Shown here piece after piece: positions 8,114 to 13,237 of a stretch of 13,237 nt of DNA. Made by a program: the position numbers and the translations under genes. Position 1 is the first letter of the stretch; the number at the start of each line of letters is the position of its first letter. The notes under the pieces are model-generated. The model had not been told where the DNA came from. It searched no databases and saw only the letters and a list, made by a program, of their open reading frames with translations. Origin of the DNA: Diplocarpon mali (Eukaryota; Ascomycota; Leotiomycetes; Helotiales; Drepanopezizaceae); the NCBI GenBank assembly GCA_024741835.1, contig JAENRP010000643.1:1-13237 (forward strand), in the 5' to 3' direction.

Positions 8114-8194
8114 AGGATAAGAGAGCTAATTAGGGAAATGCTAGAGAGGTGTAAAGCAGTGAGTAAAGCTAGAGGAGCGTATACAGAATACTAG
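8114..8194 (+). pseudogene. Transposase C-terminal fragment (unit 3)
   Basis: Twenty-six codons and a TAG stop read RIRELIREMLERCKAVSKAR and end in GAYTEY. It matches the unit 2 C-terminal fragment (LIREM, then R, AV, AK/AR, Y) on the opposite strand. It is not in the frame of the N-terminal fragment only a few bases upstream, so the deletion left no fused protein. Confidence 0.75.
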
Positions 8195-8198
8195 GGTA

Positions 8199-8276
8199 GA
8201 AAATAAAAGCAGCATTGCCAAGTATCTAGAGTGCACGGCCTAGAATTGTGGAATATTCACCCTTGATACGAAGTAC
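8199..8276 (-). repeat. Terminal repeat, right copy (3' end of unit 3)
   Basis: Inverted relative to the left and middle copies. Read on the minus strand it starts GTACTTCGTATCAAGGG and ends in GCTGCTTTTATTTTC. It follows five bases after the transposase stop of unit 3. Confidence 0.88.
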
Positions 8277-9760
8277 ATTATTTCGGGCATGTACTAGGTC
8301 GCATTTGTAATAATATAAATTATACTAAAATCATATCACTATTGTATTGAAATTGTACTGAAACAAAGCTTCTAGATTAGCACTATCTCATAAGCCGACA
8401 CTAAGAAATTTATAAAATGCATGCTCAATTACAGAACTGGATATGCCCATATATCTATATATCTCTATATATGTATACACCTATACATATGTATATTACC
8501 AGTATCCAGTAGGGCTTTCCCCAGGGTTTTTCACTAAACCAAGATTCAACCGGGTCATGCGGGTCAACCCTACGCAAAGTACGGATGCTGGAGGCTAAGT
8601 GATTCGGGTAATTCGGTAGCAAGCGGAGACTCAGGAGCCCAACAATTGGAGGACCTTGGTGAAATCATTATTACGGGGGTAAGTAAGGGCCACATCGCGT
8701 TGCATCGCATCATATCGCACCAATTTGTCTCGCATCACAACGTTCCAGGTCTTCTCTTCGCCGCTTACTGTCAAGGCTGCGAATGTAAAGGTACCCGCGT
8801 ATTTTATGTACTCACATGCGTGACTGAGGCAGGCAGGAGATGAGGTAGGAGGTCGGGGAGATGTCCTCTTATCTGCTTAGCCGTGCTCGAGGGGGAGATG
8901 CGGTCGATTCGAACCCTGTCTGGGAGGTTTTGTTCTTCTCGATTTGATTTGTTTTGATACGAGGTGAGAAGCAGGAGTGTGAGATGTGGGGTTTGAGATA
9001 TGGCTGGCGTATGGGCGAGGTAGGAAGCTCGCTTGGCGAGTCAACAGATACCTAAGATAAGATAGCTAAAGACGCGAGAGGGGCTGTTTAATGCTAGCCG
9101 AGGGGACGCGAAGCGACGCGACGCGACCTAGAGAAGCTGGAGGTGAGGTAGAAAGAGGGAGGTAGGAGACACTTGGGACTGTTTCTACAAGTCACATTAC
9201 GTATCATACCTGAGTGAAGGAGGGGAAGAGGGGACAGGAGGACAGATGGGCTGTAGTACTGCAGAACCGGACTTTGATACTTTATTTACCAATTTTTCTT
9301 CGTTCTGGTGTTTGGTGAATCTTTCTACTCTGCACCTCTCCTCTCACCTGTTTCTAAACCAGCCATAGCACCGCAGTCTATAAAGGCGACCACCCTATCC
9401 TCTCGAACCACTATATCGCTTTTCAGGTTTGAGATCACCCAATCTCATCTCATGCGAATATTAGAAGTAGATTGAACAACTGGCGCCGGTAGATCGAGTT
9501 CCTAAGCACCAGTTGTGGTGGTACTCTGCTCGGTCAGTCTATAACCGTTCTATACTGGCATTGCATAAAGAGAGGAGTCTGTCTCGCTCGTGCAGCCTTT
9601 GTGCAGAGTCGAGCAGGCTTATATTGATCCTGCAGCATTACGTGATGAGGAGTATTATAGGTATAAATGCAAATATACACGGTATTAGGAGGGCCTAGGG
9701 TCCCGAGTTGTATCGACAGCCGAGGGTAGGCAGCGTGCGATCTATATACAAGTCCCCCCC
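8277..9760. other. Gene-poor stretch between transposon cluster and P5C reductase gene
   Basis: No supported gene. The first part (to about 8515) is very AT-rich with TATA-type repeats. About 8690-8745 has loose CGCAT/TCGCA repetition and about 9105-9130 a GCGACGCGA run. The end next to 9760 must carry the 3' end of the P5C reductase gene. Short open frames at 8646-8843 and 9513-9698 show no recognisable pattern. Confidence 0.5.
8436..8510. repeat. AT-rich inverted repeat
   Basis: A 75-bp AT-rich palindromic stretch. Its outer arms are ACTGGATA and TATCCAGT (8436-8443, 8503-8510). Its centre is a perfect 9-bp stem, ATATGTATA and TATACATAT, around a CACC loop (8469-8490). It could be a tiny foldback element or simple AT-repeat drift; no flanking duplication was clear. 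Confidence 0.5.
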
Positions 9761-10719
9761 CTACTCCGCACGGCCAATCTCTTTACTCCGCTCGGCGCTC
9801 GCAATGGTGGCCTTGCTATACGCGTACCTAGCTCTGTCCTCCTCCAGACTCAGTAGGCCAGCGATGGTTGTCCCCTTTGGACTCGAGAACTTCTCCCTGA
9901 GCACGGCCGGGTGCTCGTTCTGCAGCAGCGTAGCCAGCGAGATGAGCGACTGCGTCAGGATCTTGTTTGCGTCGGCCCGCCGCATGCCCTGGCTGACGGC
10001 CCCGTCCAGCATCCCGTCAAAGGCGACCGACAGCAGCGCGCCCGACGCGCCGGCCATGATGCCGGCGACGTCGTACAGCTCGGGCGCGACGGGCGCCGTC
10101 TTGCCGAGCTGGCTGAACATCCACTCGGCGATGCGCTCGTACTCCTGCGGCATGGACGGCGTCGTCTCCAGGACGGTCATCGACTGGCGGTACTCGGCGG
10201 CGATGTTCATCATGGCCCGCTTGACGTGGAAGGGCTCCTCGTCGGCCTTGCGCGGGCCGGCGTGGAGGATGGCGGCGCGCAGCTTCTCGACCGGCGAGCC
10301 GGCCAGGACGCTGATGATGAGCTTCCCGGCCAGCGCCTCCCGTACGCCGTCGGCCCTCAGGACGAGGTCGATCATGTACGGCTTGAAGCCGAGCAGCACC
10401 ACGTCCGCCTCCCGCATCGCCCGTACATTCTCGCCGCGGATGACCTCCAGTCGGTCGGCGTACTTGGCGAACCGACTCTTCACCCGATCGGCCGAGGCTC
10501 TGCTGTTGACCGTGGCGACGAAGCGAGTGATCTTCGGCTCTTGCCCGGCTGCTTGCGACTGAGCACAGGATTCCATGACCCCCGACACGATCGCCCCGGC
10601 CATGTTTCCTACTTTCACGTCAGACGGTCGCCTGCGGTTCGGGTTGATTCTGTCAACGCACCACATCCGATGACTCCCAGGGTCAGACCTGTTTTGGGGA
10701 TCGCCCCAGTTGCCGCCAT
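9761..10719 (-). CDS. Pyrroline-5-carboxylate reductase
   Basis: Two exons (10719-10662 and 10608-9761), split in phase 1, encode 301 aa, in the usual size range. The enzyme reduces 1-pyrroline-5-carboxylate to L-proline with NAD(P)H, the last step of proline synthesis, and works as a multimer. The N-terminal Rossmann motif is GVIGCGNMAGAIVSG (residues 15-29), restored only by splicing. Further family blocks are ADVVLLGFKP (87-96), ISVLAGSP (118-125), and the C-terminal dimer domain with EHPAVLREKFSSPKGTTIAG and LLSLEEDRARYAYSKA. Two spots depart from the textbook bacterial form: MMNIAAEYRQ where MPNTPA is usual, and GASGALLSVA where SGPAF is usual. It may be a second, diverged paralogue of the housekeeping enzyme. 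The gene is markedly richer in GC than its surroundings. Yeast name of the family is PRO3. Confidence 0.88.
10609..10661 (-). other. Intron of the P5C reductase gene
   Basis: A 53-nt intron, donor GTGCGTTG at 10661, acceptor AAAGTAG ending at 10609, with a CTGAC branch sequence just before it. Phase 1; the split codon is GGA (Gly20). Splicing completes the nucleotide-binding motif GCGNMAGAI. Confidence 0.87.
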
Positions 10720-13190
10720 TGCTGAACCTGCGATGGTGACGAGTCTCGTCTTCTGATGAGCCGGGAAGGGTCCAGCAATTGATGCTTTCTATCGAGGAAC
10801 CGAGCTTTGTGTCTGATCTCAAGACAGAGTTAGCGTGTAAGTACCCAAGGTGTATATCCAAGCTACCTCGGCTCTTCAGTCTACTCTGTCCTATGTAGAA
10901 GCTCAAAAGCTTGACAAAGGCTCCAGTAGGATGCGGTGCGGGATTCGACAAGTGGAGGCGTCGGCGGGGCAGATTTTCCGGGCCGGGTAGAGCAGTTTTC
11001 CCGACTCACCCAACGTAGCGGTACTCGTCTTCTTCTTCTCCCTTTGCATGCGACGTAAACCAGACATCGAAATCCCGCAACCGATGGCAAGGACGAATAA
11101 TTAGAGAAGAGGGTTCTGATATAGAATCGAGCTATTACCCGTAAATTCTTGTTGAGGCCAGGCCTGTACAAGCTTACCTCGTTTGTCTTATCACCTGACA
11201 AAAGCTTAACATGACGTATCAGTTCCATTTAGACCTGAGCTGCTGTCTTTAACTAGGATTTATAAGTGATAGCTGGTCTTGAAACCACTTTCTTCGGTCA
11301 TTCCTCCCATCCCTGCTATTAGGACATTGCTTTGCAATGTTGCAGGTATAGAAGAAGCAAAAAGACTTTGGTAAAAAGCACAAGATCTTGTTGTAAGAAA
11401 AGCATCTTTAACAGCGTATATAGAGAAGAATCAAAGACACTATTCGATTCTACTTTGCATTATTGCTAAGCACTCTAAACTCTACTTTACGAACTTTCGC
11501 GGATTCCAAGAAGAGAAACCCTACTGTATTGAGAGAACCTTGCATCACAAACTCAACCTGTATGTAGTATTGGTATCTGTCAGAGTAAGGCAAACCTCCC
11601 ACATATTGAAGTGCCCGCTTCTGCTCCCCACCATACCATGTATTAACTACCTCATCCACAGACCTTGGCCCGTTCTCTCGAGCACGAAGCTTTCCTATAC
11701 TGACGTCGAGATCAAGATCAAGATATCCAGAGGGGTGGCACGACGAGTGTGCAGAGCTTGGTGATCCTCTCAAAGTCCGATCCCCAAGATCTGACCACTT
11801 TCCATCGCCTTATTCTAGGGCAAGAGGAAAGCTGATCTGGTACAGAAATAGAATAAAACACGCGGAGCTGGGCACGTCCAAAGTATTACACCAAGGGCGC
11901 CGGCGATTGCTAGGAGTGGGTGCACTGATTACATGTAAAAGCCATCGCGCCGCCTATATCTCTTGCAGTCTTCTAGATTCACGCTTGCGAGCCTGGCTCT
12001 TTAAGTTGTGTGGCGGTCGAGGCCGTCTCTTGACCAGGTATTTGGCGTTACTTGACTCTTAATGTAGCACTTCAGTTGCTTTGACAACCTAGACTTCTAA
12101 TCAGATCTTGCTGTCATTTCGATGAGAAATATTGCCTATGTATATAGAATAGAGTTCTTAGATATCTCGTGTAGCGCTGAAGAGGAAGGCGATGATCTGG
12201 CGCATAATAGCCGTTTCGGTAATATTACTTGTGAGGGACTGTACCATAATTGCAGGCTATGGTTTTCTCGAATCCATGTCTTTCCCCCCCTTCGTATTCT
12301 GATTCCCAGCGCGCAGAGGGGAATTACGTTATAAGTGCACGATGAAACATCCTCGAGGTGCGCCTCGCAGCTTCGCTCCCGACAACATACTATTGGTTAG
12401 CGCCCCTCGCTCCTCAAAACCGCATCTCGGCAAGGCCAAAATCAAGATGGAGAGCATTTGCAACATAGTGCACATAGTCGTGAAACAGCTAAAATAGAGC
12501 TCGACGAAACTTCCTCGGAAATTACAAAGGTATGTATGATTCCTTGGACGGTGTCAACAGACCCAGACACCGCTCTCCTTCGTCTCTCAGGAAAAACGCG
12601 ATACAGCCCCCAAGAGAACAAACACCAACCACCTTATCCCGCCCTAGCTCTCCCATCTCGGCTATCCACACCCAGGTCTATGTTTCGTCTGCGCGAGCGA
12701 GCCCGGTTTCGCCTGGATCAGGGATCGCGGGGTTGAGGGGCTCGTTTCTTGCCAGGCTGGGTATCCAGAAAAACAGTCGAAGGAGATTTAGTGCTCAGAG
12801 CGCTCGCTCGTGGGAAAGGGGCGCGGGCTGAGGCGAGTCGGCGTCTGGCTTTCGCTTGCAGCCTCGGATACCGTAGTCTGGGTATAGTAAATAGAGATAT
12901 GAGACTGACGTATGCGTTCCTACCAGCCATTCCCCGTGTTCTTGCCTATCTCTTGTCCTGTGCTTTATCAATTATGACGGTTTCGATCTCAAACTTTGCG
13001 CTGGACAATCGCTGTGAAGCTTTCGAGAGAATCTGGTGCTATCGACATGTATGATTGCGTGCCGCGCTGTAGCGACGGCTATAATACCTCCAACTTGATT
13101 GTGTACCTCGCCTTCAACTCCTAAGCTAACATAAGCCAAGAGAGACATCCGTCGAATATGTCCCAATGCCACTTTCTCGACCTTGATACT
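10720..13190. other. Gene-poor stretch, no supported gene
   Basis: The first few hundred bases carry the promoter and leader of the P5C reductase gene. Beyond that, open frames up to about 115 codons occur (for example 10881-11228 minus, 11450-11773 minus, 12122-12334 plus, 12532-12831 plus). None shows a domain pattern, a good exon chain or codon use like the genes in this window. A run of GATCAA-type repeats near 11709-11725 gives an Asp-Leu run in the 11450-11773 frame. I recognise no RNA gene and no transposase remains here. Confidence 0.45.
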
Positions 13191-13237
13191 CTATGATATC
13201 TACATCTATATATATACATATATATATATCTACATCT
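13191..13237. repeat. AT microsatellite at the window edge
   Basis: A TA/ATAC-rich run bracketed by two direct copies of ATATCTACATCT (13196-13207 and 13226-13237). It runs to the end of the window and may continue beyond. Confidence 0.75.

Larger units (their letters stand above)
7835..8276 (+). mobile_element. Unit 3: Tc1/mariner derivative with N and C termini joined
   Basis: Plus orientation. The 5' end (near 7835-7863) and the 3' end (8246-8276) share an inverted repeat with the perfect 12-bp core AATATTCCACAA (7852-7863, inverted at 8246-8257). Between them lies a decayed transposase N-terminus (7983 to about 8108), then, out of frame, the transposase C-terminus (8114-8194). Everything between, including the catalytic residues, is deleted. 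The 3' terminal repeat (8199-8276) mirrors that of unit 1 with 64 of 78 positions identical. Confidence 0.72.

Noticed and set aside
7181..8276. One single 1.1-kb Tc1/mariner element bounded by the 78-bp inverted repeats
   Set aside because: The transposase fragments inside lie in both orientations (N- and C-terminal pieces on the minus strand at 7262-7444 and 7644-7742, on the plus strand at 7983-8194), and a further terminal repeat copy lies at 7562. Three units explain this better.
8890..8935. A GATTCGAACCC word resembling a tRNA T-loop
   Set aside because: The flanking bases do not form a five-pair T stem on either strand, and no acceptor, D or anticodon arm fits around it. The same kind of word at 3172-3182 is inside the Chl4 coding sequence.
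9708..10756. Long plus-strand open frames opposite the P5C reductase gene
   Set aside because: They mirror a GC-rich coding sequence, are rich in Arg, Ser and Ala, and show no domain. Overlap of a well-supported gene makes them shadows.
10720..10951. Extension of the P5C reductase frame upstream without the intron
   Set aside because: The unspliced frame lacks the GxGxxG nucleotide-binding motif. Splicing at 10661/10609 from the ATG at 10719 restores it exactly, so the unspliced upstream residues are noncoding.
12440..12831. Possible short spliced gene with a GTATGT donor near 12531 and a TCTCAG acceptor near 12591
   Set aside because: The frame that would use it starts without an ATG, gives only about 40 residues and ends soon after the acceptor. 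The 12532-12831 frame alone has no domain and a low-complexity composition.
1..13237. CRISPR array, operon, riboswitch or prophage
   Set aside because: The window is eukaryotic (spliceosomal introns, kinetochore gene). No regularly spaced repeats or bacterial-type gene runs are present.

Overview
The window looks like nuclear DNA of a filamentous ascomycete (Pezizomycotina). The evidence is short spliceosomal introns (53 to 100 nt, GT donors, CAG or TAG acceptors, CTGAC-type branch sequences), fungal-type protein families, moderately GC-rich genes in AT-rich spacers, and a decayed Tc1/mariner transposon cluster. All gene models were built by reading through the splice sites by eye.

Layout. 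Positions 1-551 (+) hold the 3' part of a gene for a membrane-anchored LysM protein; its start lies outside the window. Convergent to it, on the minus strand, come a TatD-family metal-dependent hydrolase (973-2422, three exons), an intronless kinetochore protein of the Chl4/Mis15/CENP-N family (2895-4349) and a secreted M28 zinc aminopeptidase with a PA domain (5030-6612, three exons). Then follows a 3.1-kb stretch without host genes. Its core, about 7181-8276, is a cluster of three abutting, internally deleted Tc1/mariner derivatives of one family, each keeping different pieces of the transposase reading frame. A GC-rich pyrroline-5-carboxylate reductase gene (9761-10719, minus, two exons) stands alone after that. 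The last 2.5 kb contains no gene I can support and ends in an AT microsatellite.

The genes do not form a pathway or a recognisable biosynthetic cluster. Their functions are cell-surface LysM binding, nuclease, kinetochore, extracellular peptide breakdown and proline synthesis, which is the usual unlinked gene order of a fungal chromosome. The most unusual part is the transposon cluster: its three units lie in orientation minus, minus, plus, so that both outer edges are the 3' ends of elements and form a 78-bp inverted repeat around the whole composite. I found no convincing sign of a new defence, biosynthetic or regulatory system.
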